DNA of 64,000 nucleotides, taken from the NCBI GenBank assembly GCA_950295325.1, contig OX485807.1, positions 7,564,501 to 7,628,500 of the forward strand, given 5' to 3'. Every line of letters begins with the position of its first letter. The stretch's first letter is position 1. This DNA comes from Polytrichum commune. Its lineage: Eukaryota > Streptophyta > Polytrichopsida > Polytrichales > Polytrichaceae. A model generated the notes under the pieces. That model was not told where the DNA came from and searched no databases. It worked only from the letters and a program-made list of their open reading frames with translations. The translations under genes were made by a program, and so were the position numbers. Below, piece after piece: positions 35,861 to 50,867 of this stretch.

Positions 35861-38369
35861 TTATCTTGGCGGTATCAAGTCAGTATGTGGTTCGATATGT
35901 GAATCTGAGCTAAAATTTGACAGGTTCGAAGGTGTGTTATGATGTGAATTTTTTTGGGGATTTGCAGGTAAACTATTTGCCATGGTCACTGCTTGTCGAA
36001 GCACATCAACTACCTCTCCCATTGTCGGTCTTTTAACACTTTTAGGCTCCACACTTCGCAAAGCGATGTCTACAACCTTCCATATGGCATCGCGTGTTGC
36101 ATTCGAAGTTTGAACAACAGGATCCATAATCATCTCGATGTCACCTGATTCTACTGAATTGCAAACCTGCAATTGAAAAACAATGAGAGAATGCTTTAGA
36201 AAGTAATTATGGCTAAAATCAAGATACCCAGTAATGGTACAAGCCAAGACATTCAATATTGAATGAACCTCAAAATGATCACGGAGTACAAATTTGAAAT
36301 GAACACCACTGTGTTAAATCATCAATGCCAACCCCAAAAAAGTTCTTACCCATTCAGAGAGACTTGGTTCACGCTGAGTTTCGCTTGTTGCATTTATTGG
36401 AGGTCGTCCAGTCACCAATTCCAATAAGACCATACCAAAACCAAAGACATCACTTTTGAGAGATAATCTTTGAGTGGAAAAATACCTGCACTCAAATTAT
36501 GACATAGGTTAAATGCATGCACCGTTTGCAATAAGATTGGATTGATGGTTGAGATGTACTACAGGTATTATGAATTTATTTATACATATAGTAAATATCA
36601 ATGTATGTGATTCCAAGTATATAGTGTAAAAGATTTTGACATAATCAAATCCCAAGTACTTTTCATACATAAAAGGTTACAAATGCATTGCCTTACCACT
36701 AGAGCAACTACATTGCAACCTCATGAGGGGACTCTAGTTGAGTATGTTTGAACCATAGTTGAATACTAGGTACTTGAAATTAAAACTAGCTTTGTGGAAT
36801 CAAGAAGCCAACCATCTATGCTAGATAGAAATCCCTATTATTATATATTGTAGATACCTTGATTGAGTTGTAGAAGTGTAATGTGGTTTAGGGAGCTCAA
36901 CATGCTAGTGTGATTTTGAAGATTTAGTCTCGTGTAAACAACCTAATGAATCATGCTTAGGTTGGGAAGATTTTGTAACTATATTCTAGCAAACAAATGA
37001 GCAATTAAATCAACCAAAGATTGGTGAGATCATACTCTGGATCAAGGTAACCAGCAGTGCCTTTGACAATAGTCAAAACATGTGTTGCACCGTCATCTCC
37101 GACCAATTTTGAGAGTCCAAAATCAGACACTTTGGCATAATCCATTTTGCCGGTAAGTAAAATATTGCTTGATTTCACATCACGATGAATCATACTTGGA
37201 TTACATCCTGTATGAAGATAGTCCAATCCTGTTCATTCAAGTTCAAGCATAAACTTAAATTAATCAAAGAGTCTATCTTCAATCTCTTATTTTATAAACA
37301 ATTTCATATGTTGATCATCAAGGAGTTTAATTTACATACAATCTTATTTCTTCTTAAAATTTGAATCCATAAGTTCATGTTAGTTCTAAGAGATCATTAG
37401 TGGGTTACCTTGTGCTGCATTCAAACCAATGTTGAGTCGTATCTTCCAATCAAGGGATCGCGAGTCGGATGCATAAGCCCCTTTTCAACAAAAACAATTG
37501 TGTAGTAATCTATACGTTAAATTCACATAACTTCATGGTGCAAAAAAATATTGCTAGGAATGGAGCAATTATGTGTTAGCCCAAATACTAAATGGAATTT
37601 AGCATCCACCCACATTGTTGCAACAATACTTGCTAAATTGAACTAGCCCAATGACAATGTTCGATTTCAATCATTACAAAATATGGATTTAATATCCCCA
37701 AACAAAAAAAAATGTAATTGAAGTACAAGCTTGTCATTTCATCCTACATAAATTAAATTAAGAGACACATTGGTTTCAAATGCAAATTTTTGGGTGTATG
37801 TAGTTCACGCACCATGCAAATGGTCAAACAATGAACCTTGGCTGACATATTCATAGATCAACATTTGTTGGTTATTGTCCATACAATAACCCACCAATGC
37901 AACCAAATTCTTATGGTGGACTCTTGATAGAAGATCAACCTTCATTGCACAAAACACCAAAGCGTTAAGGAATAAATGATCCAAAATACATACTATTCTA
38001 GATTAAAGTGTGGGTCATATCACATTGATATATACTTTTATTGCAATGTAGTGATTGGAATTTATTATTATTATTAATCTAAGCACATTAAGTACCAGCA
38101 ATGTTCTTTTACATAATATAATTATGAAATTACTTCATATTTCATTTAGAATCTCATTATTGTTGATATACTAAGTTGTTCACACATGACATTAAGAAAA
38201 TCTATATACTAGAATCATGCAAAATGTTAATCATTGTAGAACATAATAAACTTATATAAAGCACAAGGGACCACCTCTGACAAGAGGTAAAAACACTTGT
38301 TCCATAAGCCCTGCTTTATAAACTTGCTCTAGGTTCACATAAGAGCTCATAATTATGTTCAAGGTTAAG

Positions 38370-38413
<44 letters not shown>

Positions 38414-41400
38414 AGCATTTCAAAACAAATATGCAAGCAAACCTCATTAAAAAACTCAGCCGATCCTTGTCGAGAAGCAATATCCAACACTTTGATAGCC
38501 ACTTCTTGATCGTTATTGAGTTTTCCATAAAATACTGGTCCAAATCCGCCTCTTCCAATTTCCTTCTTGAAGTTTTTAGTTGCAGCAACAACTTCTTGAT
38601 ATGAATAAGCTTGTGCCCCTACAAATTTCAACCTTCAGGATAAGAATGTCTTGGTTTTTGTGAAATGCATCACCTCTCAAGTTTGAATAACGGTTTTATT
38701 AATATATGACAGTCTTCCTTGATTTGAGTTGATGATTAGTAAAAGAGTACCTTTATATGCAATGAATTACTAAAAATAAAATTCTATGATTTGCTCATCA
38801 TATCTTGATGTTAAAACAACAAAGTGTTGTTTTTGTAACCCAAAAAATGTAAGAGAATGAAATGGCTTTGATGTTGCTCACATGGGGAGGGGGGGGGGCA
38901 TTCCCTCATAGAATAAGTACATCCACTTGTGATAATATAGTATTTTATAGGGGATCATTTACTCAATAGAATGGATTGTAAGGTATGCTAATTTTTAAAT
39001 TAATGGTAAATTGTTGTGACTACTAGCACCCTATGGGTAATTCTAAATTGTTGAAAGATTGATTTCATGGTACTTGATACTACTTATATGTTAAAATAAA
39101 TTCCCAATTCTATAAAGTTCCTTAGTGTATAATTAAGCATAGGCCTTGTTCATTAGGCTGAAGCTCTTCTAAAGACAAAGAATAATTAAACTCTATTCTT
39201 GACATTTTTGGGGTGATGATTCATGAGTGACTTCATCCCATCCCTTGATATTTCATAGAAAATTATCAATTGTTCGTTTATTCTCTGTAATTGATATGCA
39301 AGGTATATGATTTTTTAATATCTAGCCCCTTATTTCCATGGTATTTTATATGTATCACTTGGGTGATTTAATGATATAATGTCAAGTGGTATACTACACC
39401 TAGATCAACAACTTATACTATATGCAATTATTTTTAAAATTTATCCAAATTTAATATATTATTTAACCCTATATTTCCTTGCACGTAGTTCCAACGTTTT
39501 TTCACTATTGTCCCCCTCCCCCTCCCCCAAGCAATGTTGTTGCCAAAGTGAACCTCCACACCCTTTCAATCCCACATTCTTGGTTGAAAATATTTGTATC
39601 ATCTAGAAATTCCTATACCATGATTGGGTGGACAATAGTGATGGGATGGACCATAATACAAAGAGAGATCGTTATTGCATATGAATGTTCCTCTCAATCA
39701 TGTAATATAAAAGCCTAAAATAGTAAGCAACCCAAAGGTTATCATTTTTAGTTAATGTGAGAAACCAAAAAAAAGAAAACTTAAAAAGATCTAAATTGTT
39801 CTAGTTTAAGTTATTCATTTTGAGATGAATCGGCCACAAAATTTATGTAGGGGTCAAATTTGAGTATTGAATGACATAACATTAAGTAGCAAGCCCGGAT
39901 TGACCTTCTCAAGAGAGCATCAAACCCGCGTGTGTTGATTTGATGCTCTTTCAAGAGCAAAGGTAGCATTAAATTTGAGTTTTACTTAGGTTGTTTTTAA
40001 TCTATATGGGTAGTTACTTTCAATGCTTAGAATTAATTATGTCATTTTCTAGGACAAGCAAATGCTAAGTGATGGTAAAGGTTCTAATCTAGGCTAAATT
40101 ACGATCTAAACAAATCTAAATAGCTACAAACCAATGGAACAGTTGGTGAGGTCAAAATGGTAGTTACACTTTTTTGAAAAGTCTCCTGACACCCTCATTG
40201 GAAACCTTTTTGATACCTTTTTGAAGCTCCTATATTTGATTAATTATCCATTCATTCACCCTTGCTTTCCAAGCTTTCCCTTCTTGTTGAGGTAAATTTA
40301 TGGGTACTCAAAGGGTACTCTCCTAGCATTGTTACTTAATGTTATGGAATGAGAGGTACACTCGTTTGGAATAATTCCCTCCCTTCCTTAAATACAAATG
40401 CTAGGAAGGTCACCAATCAAAGCATTACTTCAGCCTTGGGCAACTTAAACTTGATTTTCTCATGAGCTTTTTAAAAGCAATGTGAACTTCTCTTCGTCAA
40501 AGTCTTCAGACTACCAACCTTGACAACAAGCAGTGCTAAATTAATTTTTCTCATGGCCCTTGGCCATGTGTGTAAAATGGCTCTAAGTTCTTGGGTTTGA
40601 GCCACCCAAGTCTTGAGTGTAACAAAAGGCCAATATCATATTATTGTACATTTGTGCATGATATTCAAGACTACACAATATAAAAATTGGTAGTATTTCA
40701 ATTGACTTAGAAGCAGTGCATTGAGAAAAAATGATGTTATCTTATTGAATTAAGATGGTGATTATGCTATTATTTCGAAAATTAAAATTGTATCTTGCGA
40801 ATGTATTTATTTGATAAAATTTTGATAATATAAAGGTTCTCATATTTTATTTACCTCCTTTTGGAATGAAAGGCATTGGAATTTCGTCTATAGTTGGATG
40901 AGGAGGATTCTCATCTCTCTGCGTCGGATGATAGAAAATAAAATATATCATAAAAAATATAAATATTGCTAATGCCGCAATACTCCCAACAACAACACCA
41001 ATGATCACTCCAACATTTTGTTTTGAAGAAGAGCTTGATGAATTTGAAATTGTTGTGGAGGCATTGCCTACTTTCAAACTTGGATTTCCTGCATACCTTT
41101 CAAAAGAATAAAAATCAAAATAAATGAATAGGTAAATATGCAAAAGGCTTATTCAAAGTGTATATATGGATTAATGGATCAAATTAGTAACATATAATTC
41201 ATAACGCACTACACAACGGACAACGTGATGATGGTGAGGCCATAATTGCCTCCACCGTTCACAACTGTTTCAAGCTCGTTCCGAGAATGATAGATAAAAA
41301 CGGTAAGGTAGAGGCTTGGACCACTGAGGACCACGTTGAAGTGATTCATAATTCATATGCATGGGTACAACAAATGATAACAACACAGGTCCAAAATAGT

Positions 41401-44400
41401 AATTTATGACCAAGATGTTATGTAATTTATATTATGAACTTGGTTCTCAATGCAATTAATTTTTCATTGATGTATGGTCTCAAAGTTGGTGGAATTTATG
41501 GAAGTACCTAAAATCCAAACCATTGCCATTCTTTGAGAGAAGTTTATCAGGAATACTTCCATTGAAATTGTTGTTTTCCACAAACCTACAATAGAAACCA
41601 AAAGTTAAATTAAAACAAAAGGAATGAAATCAAATATTTCTTATATTGAATTTGAAGGGAGCAAGTCTAGCACATCAAGTGTCTGTAAAAACAACATATG
41701 TCACTTCGTGATTTTCATGTTTGGTGTATGCTTGAGTCCAACGACTTTGAAAATTATGTTAAGGCATTTGATAATAACTAAATGAAGAAAGCAAATCTAC
41801 AACTCGTCTCAAATAAACCTTACAATTCTGTGAGCATTGTGAGTGACGCCAACCAATCTGGGAGCGGTCCCGTTAAAGAGTTGTTCTCAAGATGCCTATC
41901 ATATAAGCACACATAGAGCGATAAGTTCTCTTCGAGTTTTATTCATCAACCATCCTACATCATAATCAGAAAGTTTCTCTACTTCACATTTACTTCTTAT
42001 ATGTCAACTCCAAATGAGCTTTCCAACCGATGTTCCATAAAACTTATTTAATATGAGCTAGAAAACTAATGTTAAAATAATTGGGATCGTCCACTCCAAT
42101 TTATGACCCATAATCAAATATTATGATTCATTGGTCATAAAATCCTAAACTATCAATTACTTGAGAATTGAGGACAAATGCATTTTCTAAGGGTAGGTCA
42201 AGAAACCAGCAATACACATATTGTTGAATCAACTCATGAGATGATTAACGTGGTGGTAATTCTAAACACCGAAATTCTTAAAAATATTGACAATCATGAA
42301 TGGAACAATGACAACAAACTCATATATACATGAAATATGTGACATAGCTCAATAACATGTTAGCTTGCTAGTTTTATTAACTTAACTCAATTCAAAGAAT
42401 TAAAATCACCAAAAAGCTTATATTTGGTACTATTCCAAAATCATTCTAATCACATACAATTTACTCAATGATGTCAAGGCACTTAAATCAGGCAATGATC
42501 CTGACAACCCACAATATGATAGATCCCTGCACATAAAAAATTCAATGCATAAAAATAAAGGTATTAAATAATCAAGAGGATCGCTATTTCCACACCTTTT
42601 TTGGCTTGATTCACACCTTTTTGCCGGTTCGGTTGCCGTGTCACTGAGGCGCTATATAAGAGATTCTTTATGGTGCATCCGGACCGTTGATCCACCAAGG
42701 CCCATCCAAGGGCCTCAATGATCCTAGGTGGCGGTGGGGTGGGGGGCGGGGGTGGTGCTTGCCACCAAGGCGGGGTGGGGCCGTGGGCCTCATGTCTTTT
42801 TTGGGGAGGCCGGATTTAGGGTGGTGTCGGGCCTAGTGGCTAGGCCTACTTATTATATAACTAGTTGGTGAGCCTTACTCTACTTACTAAATAACTAGTT
42901 GGTTACCCTTACTCTACTTACTAAATGACTAGTTGGTTACCCTTACTCTACTTACTAAATAACTAATTGGTTAGCCTTACACTACTTACTAAATGACTAG
43001 TTGGTTACCCTTCCTCTACGTACTAAATAACTAGTTGGTCACCATTACTCTACTTACTAAATAACTACTTGGTTACCCTTACTTGGTATTTTGGTAGGCT
43101 ATTATGTTACAACCATTGCAAGGAAGGAGACCATCCACAATCATATGGCATAAAATTACAACATAATGGTAATATCATTAGAGGCATTACATTTCCGGAT
43201 GAAAATATTTGATTTGCTTGACAATAATCTATGATGATAGCCTACCAAAATACCAAGTAAGGGTAACCAAGTAGTTATTTAGTAAGTAGAGTAATGGTAA
43301 CCAACTAGTTATTTAGTAAGTAGAGTAAGGCTCACCAACTAGTTATATAATAAGTAGGCCTAGCCACTAGGCCCGACACCACCCTAAATCCGGCCTCCCC
43401 AAAAAAGACATGAGGCCCACGGCCCCACCCCGCCTTGGTGACAAGCACCAGCCCCGCCCCCCACCCCACCGCCACCTAGGATCATTGAGGCCCTTGGATG
43501 GGCCTTGGTGGATCAACGGTCCGGATGCACCATGAAGAATCTCTTATATAGCGCCTCAGTGACACGGCAACCGAACCGGCAAAAAGGTGTGAATCCAGCC
43601 AAAAAAGGTGTGGAAATAGCGATCCCCATAATCAAAAGTTTCAATTACATTTGAGGAGAATAGAAGATGACACAATGCAATAAAATATTTTGTAAGAATG
43701 ATCACAATGTAACCACTATTGTTTGAAATTTGAGTGATAATGTAAGTTCATTATATGCTGCAAATACTCAAAGTGTTAAGAGAACTTGATCTTGAAGATG
43801 TGATCACCTCATGAATTTAGATACAACTTCAACAAAAATTATAAAATGTTAGTAGTATTATCTTTTTTAAATATCATAAAGCAATACATTACAAACTAAG
43901 ATTTGTGTATCATCAAGATTATTTCCAAATGCTATTCAACCTTTAGAAAGACAACGAAAGAAAGATGTTTATGGTTTCTCACATAATAAAAGAATAAAAA
44001 TATTTATTTTCAATGAACAAAAATGCCCAGAACTTACAAGCTTGTGAGGTTCAGAAGTTGAACAAAGCCAGTGGAAATGGTTGAATGTAGATTATATCCA
44101 GATAGATTCCTGTAATAGCATGCACAAGATGCAATGATTTGTCAATGATTTGTATGCTCAAATATTGAAACAACAAAGGTTTTCTTGAATAACTACACCC
44201 ATCATATAACATATAATTACAAAGCATTTCATTTTCAATCTCTTAGTTTATCATATTTCATAACATGCTAAAACTATTTGATTCTAACTAGAAGTTCATT
44301 CAAAATTTCTATTAGAGTTTATCAGGCCCACATATGAGTACAGAGATTGTCATGACCCTTCCTCTCTCTTGGACGCAAACTCATGAAATACACAACTATT

Positions 44401-47400
44401 ACTAAAATTTGATACAATCCGAGAATTTGACGAACTGTATTGGCATTCAACTCATGTTTAAATTGGAAGAGAACTAAAGAAGATTACACTGCAAGAATGT
44501 CTGGAGACGAATCGTTGTTCTCGCAAGTGAGCCAAGAATAAGGAGTTGGAAGACAAGGATCACCACTCCAGTCTACCAAGTTCATGCTTGATTTGATGAC
44601 GTCAACGGCAGAAGCTGCAACCAAATTCGTCAATTGATTGGCTACTTGAGAAACTGTTACTGAGGTACATGAGAGAAATTGTTAATTCATTTGCATCCAA
44701 TGTAACAAGTGCACTGACTAAAATTCAAAATGGTTTGGATGAAGTAGGTTATTCACCATCAATGATGGTGGTTGTTGAAGATATAACGTCCGTGATTGCA
44801 AAAAGCTCCAGCGCATTCAAGATAGGACCATAGACAGAAGTTGGGGTTGAATATTGAACAAATTTGGACGTTTGTGGAGTCAAAGGAAAGTACCACCAAG
44901 CTTCTTCACGTAATGAATATAATCCTCCAGTAAGATTGTAAACATTCACTGGTATATCCGATGCGAATTGAGGTACATGTACCATGAATTGTCTTGAGGA
45001 CACATTCACGTTTGGATCCAACTCAACCCAATAAAATTCCAAATATGCAGTGATAATGTTTTGTTGGAGAGGGATATTGAATGTCATGTTTCCGGGGGTA
45101 GACATGGCCAAACAAGTTTGTATTACGGAGGATGGAATGGATCCGGCTGTGCCATAAGTACTCACTAGAGATGTAGTTGATAGATTAGTTAAAGGTGTTG
45201 TCCCACTCACATAAGTGGTTCCCACATGTTCAGGAAACCAATACCTATCATACCCGTCATCTGGATATCTGCATAAAACAAACATGTTGTACAGACATGT
45301 ACAATATAATTACGAAACTTGAAGTTTACCATATGCCAATTCTTTGGAAAGGACTTTGAGTATCCAAAGATCAAAAATAATACCTATGTATATAGTAAGG
45401 GTAGTTTGTTAATTAGAGGTCTCAATGGTTGAGCATCATCATGTCTTGAAATCTTAATGTTTTTCTTCACACCAGCCCATGAACTTCGGTGTAGTTTATT
45501 CAAAACTACATGAATATGTAGTAGGTACTAGAAAAACCAATATTACATTCAAAAAATTTGGGACGTAAGAACTTTTGAGTCAAGTAGAAATAAGAATTGT
45601 TAATAAGAAATTGTTAATAAGAATTCTGATTTTTTCTTCATTAACGTAAATAAGTTCCAACTCATTTTAGATGGAACAATATCTATAAACCTCAAAGGAA
45701 GTTTAAAATCACAATATTGAACCTACACATTATCTATTTCTCTTTTCATATATGCATATATATATTGAAAAGACTCTAGAATTTTCATAAATAACATAAA
45801 ATAATACATACGAATTTTTCTATAGGAATACACTGTTATGATGCATACAGTGAATAGTGACATTATTTGAAAATACCGAGTTCAATTAGAAGTAAATGCT
45901 CATAATAAAAGCACAATTTATTTTCAAATTATGTATGTATAATCAAGTTCTTACTTTAAAGAAGTGAAAGTTGTCAGCAATTCATTTTTCTTAACAATGT
46001 CACCTCTTTCATATGTCAAACTACATGAACATAGTGTTGATGGCCAAAGTACAAAAGTATAGAATTGTACAACATACCTTATCACCTCATCAGTGAGTGC
46101 ACCTAAATTCAATCTGGCAATATGTGAAAGATATCGATTTGCAGCAAGGATAACATCCCACTTTAAATTGTATAATACTAGAGGGCGCAATGCTATTGCA
46201 GAAATAAAAGGGTTTGTATTGGTTGAATCTCGTAGAAGGCAGAGATAAGTAACATTGCTTTGAGCTTGGATTGTGAACTCCTGATATGATGATTTACCAG
46301 CTGCAGGACCATTAAGATCTTCTATCGCTGTAGATATGTTTGCCACCACCGTTGCATCAATTGCCATATGAAAAGTAGGAGCTGTTGAAGCATTATCATA
46401 ATTTCCGTAACAAAAACTTGCTCTGAGCAAATACTTAGAATTTGGTGTCACTGGTAGACTGTAACAATCTTTGGGATGAGAACCATTGAAAAATCTGAGG
46501 GTTGTGAGTTCTGGAAAAGCTGGAACTTGGCTAGCAAGGACAACGGAGCCAACGTTCATCCCAGTTGTAATATAGCCGTCATCGGGGACCCATTGTATGC
46601 CAGTCACTGAGTCATTGTATGTGGCCGTTGAACCACAATCGATGTACAAGAACCCTGTCACTCAAAAGAAAAATGGTGTTCAACATAAAAATTCAATCGT
46701 AGAAAGAACTCTTGAATGTAAAATTGCGGCAACAATGTTATTCTCTAGGCAAATGATGGGTTTGTTGTATTCTAAATGGGTATAGTGTTCATGGAAAGAA
46801 ACGGAGCCCACCTTCCGAAAGAAAGGCATTACGCCATATATTGTAAAAATAGGAAACCTCCAACCTAGAGACTATTTCATGTTGCTAAATTTTCTATACA
46901 AATAGGAGCATAACCTAAACCCTAGAACCAAATGATATCCAACTATAGATGAATCAAACCGGATGAAATCCACCTATTTCACAATTCATCCGGGTAAAAA
47001 TCCCCCTCCTCAAAATGGTTGCCGGTTGATATCCATTTTTTTTAAAAAGCACCGGTTTCACATTCTCCGCTTTCCCAATTCAACCGGACTTTTCACAAAA
47101 CCAACGGGCCGCCATTACACTAAATACCGGTTCTCCCTGGACATTGAATAAGAGGTACACTTGTATACAAGTATTCTCTCACACGTTCGAAAATGAACTC
47201 CAATGATTACATGCGTCAAGTGGGGACTACAAGAGGAGCTATAGAGAATTGCTAGCTTTGAAATTACACAATCTCTGATAATCTATACTGATATGTGCAA
47301 TTAGGATGCCGAGTTCGTGAATGGGTTGCCTCTTTACCCGTGAAAATAACCTTGGGTCAAAATCAAGTCACAGTAACTTATAAGCATCTATCCATATAGC

Positions 47401-47672
47401 AACCCCAGTCAAAATTAAAAAGTAAAAGTCTTCTATTTTGTCATTATGTCTTAAAAAATCTAAAATGGTGTGGAACGTCATGGGGCAACCTGATTGTGTA
47501 GATCAGTGTTCATATAATATTTTGTGATGAAGACATCTTGAGGTTGGAGACCACCATGGGAAAGTGTACCTGGTGGATTTGCAGCCCCTGCTCTTGGAAT
47601 GTTGTTGAGACTCCACAAGATGCTCATCACTCCAAAAACCAAGTACACGTTGTGCATGCCACTAGCTGCCAT
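35861..47672 (-). CDS. Malectin-like leucine-rich-repeat receptor kinase
   Basis: Fifteen exons, 5' to 3': 47570-47672, 46078-46654, 44757-45268, 44488-44614, 44038-44109, 42458-42526, 41824-41895, 41508-41585, 40855-41096, 38443-38618, 37813-37939, 37409-37480, 37036-37228, 36350-36485, 35861-36166. Phases all agree: 953 aa. Signal peptide 1-30; malectin-like ectodomain ~36-395; WSGDPCLP motif at ~413-420; about four leucine-rich repeats (440-537), partly one per 69-78-bp exon; transmembrane helix ~565-591; kinase from ~634 with glycine loop GRGGFG (639), K660, HRD with D759, DFG with D778 and [10 protein letters not shown]. All catalytic residues are present and it is of the RD type. This is the plant LRR-I / SYMRK-IOS1-like family of plasma-membrane receptors, often linked to symbiosis or immunity; the ligand is unknown. 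Confidence 0.9.
38370..38409. repeat. (CT)n microsatellite in kinase intron 10
   Basis: About 20 CT units, 34 bp beyond the donor site of the exon carrying the glycine loop and catalytic lysine (GA on the coding strand). Confidence 0.95.
42576..43627. mobile_element. MULE-like element with very long inverted repeats, in kinase intron 5
   Basis: 1052 bp. The arms start GAGGATCGCTATTTCC and GGGGATCGCTATTTCC (right arm read in reverse) and match for most of ~430-520 bp, leaving a ~130-bp loop around 43104-43230. The flanks share ATAATCAA (42568-42575 and 43628-43635), an 8-bp perfect duplication, or 9 bp with one mismatch, in the Mutator range. The left arm has extra copies of a ~40-bp repeat (CTACTTACTAAATAACTAG) that the right arm lacks. 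No coding capacity, so non-autonomous. Confidence 0.8.
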
Positions 47673-48187
47673 GATTTGTATTCGGGGTAAAAAATTTCGA
47701 CCACTCAACACAAATTCTTCTCAGATAGTCAACTGATAACCTTTCAATTCGATGTGGAGCTGCAAACAATACTACTTGCTGAGACTCATCAGTGACTTCC
47801 CAAATTTTGTATAAGTTTGGATACTATAGCCAAAGGCCTTTGTTTTCCTCATAGTGTGCAGATCATTTTCACAGTTGAAACTAAATCTGCACTTCATGAA
47901 CTCTTGGAATCGGTCAACTGGATAAAATAGGATGTCAATATTGCTGTCTTCAATTTATGGGCTACTTCATTCTGTTTTTTATTTTTATTTCATTTTCCAA
48001 CTAAAACAATCTCCACCCATTTAGTTCACTGATTTAATGATAAACTCTCAAGCGAGTATATAAGTTAGAGAAGAATAATCTAGGAATCATTGTGGTTTAA
48101 TCTGCGCGCCCTCCAAGCAACTGTAAGCTCACAATTAACTGACAGCTCCAAATGTTACTCTTGAAGGAGCCCACTGAGCTACAGATA
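47673..48187. other. Upstream region of the receptor kinase
   Basis: Probable promoter of the kinase gene on the minus strand, between its ATG and a pogo-like element 516 bp away. No clear TATA box assigned. Confidence 0.4.
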
Positions 48188-49168
48188 CAGTCAAGACTCT
48201 ATAAGTGTTACCCCTATAAGTGTTATAATTTCATATATGTTAAGAAAATTTTATTCCCCTACAAAAACACAATTGGTAAGACTAGTGAGTGTTATGTGTT
48301 AAGTGTTATAACATGCTCTTCTCCCTTCTTTGTTAAGTGCACCTTTATAAGTGTTAATTTTGAGAAAATCAAGGTAATAATATATGAGAGCATACATTTT
48401 AAACATGTAGTCACATTTATCCCATATTCTTTGCGAAAAATTCAAAATTCTTGGAGGCACACGGGTGTTCTTTCGATGTTTATTGAGAGGGAGATAGAGG
48501 AAGCTAGGCGCTTGGTAGAGGTTGATGACGTTGCTACTCTACTTCATTAATTGACATTGTTGTTATTTAATAATGAGGTGGGTGACGTGATGAATGCTCA
48601 TGAATACCTCAATTATGAGATGGAGTTTGACCCAAACAACCCCTATTAACCTACCGATGAGGAGTTTTTGGATATGTATTCCTCAAAACATCAAGAAATT
48701 GATGTTGATGAGGTTATGGTTGATGTGGTAGAAGAAGTTGTAGGATTAATTTTAGTATTGTTGTGCGTTCTCTAGAGACTTTGAAGAAATACTTTGAACA
48801 AAGACCAAATGATGCCCTATCACACATCATAATTATTCAAGGACTCCAAAAAGAAGTTTCATCTCATCATTTGGAAGCTTTTCATCATACTATTATAGAC
48901 TCTTTCTTTCGGTTAGTTAAGTTGGAAGAATCTCGTCAAATTATTGCTATATAGATTATTTCTTTCAATATGTTTGGTTTAATTATGTATTATCATTTGT
49001 ACTTTCATTTTTTTTAAAGTTATGTTCTTCATTTTTGGAGTTTTTAAGTGTTATTTCTATAAATGTTATTCATCATTGGTATGAATTTTATAAGTGTTAC
49101 TTCTTATAATTCTATATATGTTATTTTCTTGCTACTCCCGACCTATAACATTTATAGAGTCCTGACTG
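48188..49168 (+). mobile_element. pogo/Lemi1-like element with a transposase remnant
   Basis: 981 bp flanked by TA. The left end CAGTCAAGACTCTATAAGTG and the right end (read in reverse) CAGTCAGGACTCTATAAATG form terminal inverted repeats that resemble those of Arabidopsis Lemi1/Emigrant (CAGTNNNACCTCTATAA), a pogo-type Tc1/mariner group with TA duplication. Inside are pieces of a plus-strand frame: SWRHTGVL at ~48.46 kb, an acidic stretch with TDEEFLDMY, and a segment around 48763-48954 with ETLKKYFEQ, which look like the C-terminal part of a pogo transposase. The DDD catalytic part is absent and there are in-frame stops, so it is a deleted, inactive copy. Confidence 0.65.
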
Positions 49169-49170
49169 TA

Positions 49171-50867
49171 CATGGAATCTCAGGTCTAACTTTGGCCAAG
49201 TGAAACTTTACGTTAGGTTGGACCTTACAGTTCAACAAACTGCAACAGACAACAATTTCAATCTGTTTTGTGTGTATAATTTGGATCCAATGTATAATAA
49301 TAATAGATACCTTTAAAACTTAGCCAGATAAATTTGATGTTTGACATTGATTGGCCTTCACATTATTAACTTGTATTTTATTTAGCCTTGGTGCTCACAC
49401 TGGTAAGACACCATTACAAAACATGGTTCTTGTTATAGAGGAGGTGCATGATATCTCATATTTTAAATTGTGATAAGAGTCCTGGCAGCTGGAAGGGAAT
49501 TAGGATCAGTTGAGGAAAATGACGATCAGGAAGTCAAAATCCAATAAAATCACAGTGCTCCCAAGTAGACTAAATACATAGGATATGACATAGTAACTAA
49601 GTTCACACATTTGAAATCAACTTTATATTTATGTATTCCACCTTGTCTAACCTATATAGGCTATACAACAGACTACTCAAGTCTACTCACAATTAATGTG
49701 CACATGGTCGGCAATCTTAGATTTTCATTTATTTCACATTACAAAAGGAGGCAAAATAAATCGTTGAACGATAACGAAAGACAGACGACACCTCTAATGC
49801 AATAAAACGGAGATGTGTCTTCACCTAGCAAGGGAGATGTGAAGTGAAGTGATTTATCTCTCAATTTCAATCATGTTTTAATGTGATCACTGCAAGTTGT
49901 TGACCTAGTCTTGAACTCAGGATGGAGAATTTTCTTTACCATCCACCAACCATATTAGAATTGTTTATAAGATTGACTTTGCGAAGCTCAAAGAGAAACG
50001 CACAAGGAAGATTGTTCCTAGAATATTTGTCCAGAGTTCAAAGCATTAGAAAAGCTTTTAAATTTTCTACAGCACATAATTCACAAATACCATGTCACAA
50101 ACACATTGATGACAGGAGTTCTACCTGAGACTCTTGAGTCTAAAGATGTCGTCAACCTGTCGTCAACTTTGTGATGTTGCAGGAACTCTTAGGGAAAATA
50201 ATGCATGGATGTCACCACTACTCAATAATGAATGCCCTGCTGATCTCCTTGACTCTTGCTTGTAAGGCATTAAAAGGGCCAAATGATGACGTCGTAGACC
50301 TAAAGTGCAGAGAAACATGTTCCATTGTCAGGAATGAAGGCCATATATAGGAGTTACAAACAGCTCCAGCTAATTCCAATAAAAGGCCATTGTCTTGGTT
50401 GTTAGGGGCTATTTGTGGCAGAAAGAATCCAAGAATGAATTTTCAGTTGTAGGTCGACAAGAGGGGTGTCACTTCTGCATCGTAATCTCGTTATGTGCAT
50501 GCAGGCGTATAAGCTGATCAGAGGTTCATATACTACGATTTTTGTACATACAGGTTCGATGCGGGCAATTTTTGCACATAAATCAAGCAAAATTCCCTGG
50601 CAGATGAAAAGACCACTCTTCAAACTCATTGTGTTATGGGTATTTAATTGTGCAGAGGGATGGAGGCAGGCTCTGAACTAACTTCTGCTTACCCAATAAT
50701 TCAGTTGTTTCTGAATTTTATTTGTTTAAAACCAATGACTTGGATTTATCTGTGCTCGCATACTAGACTAGTATGTAAGGAAAAACTAAAGTTGGAGAGC
50801 AGAGGAAGGTGACTTCTACTTTCGGTATTTCAAATTTCTCTGCGTCTCTCTCTGGCTAGGACATCCA
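49171..50867. other. Intergenic, no gene recognised
   Basis: Only short frames without domain or codon signal. No tRNA or other RNA gene seen. Confidence 0.45.

Noticed and set aside
39379-39718. Frames in the large kinase intron
   Set aside because: AT-rich and homopolymer-rich translation, no domain, inside a well-supported intron.
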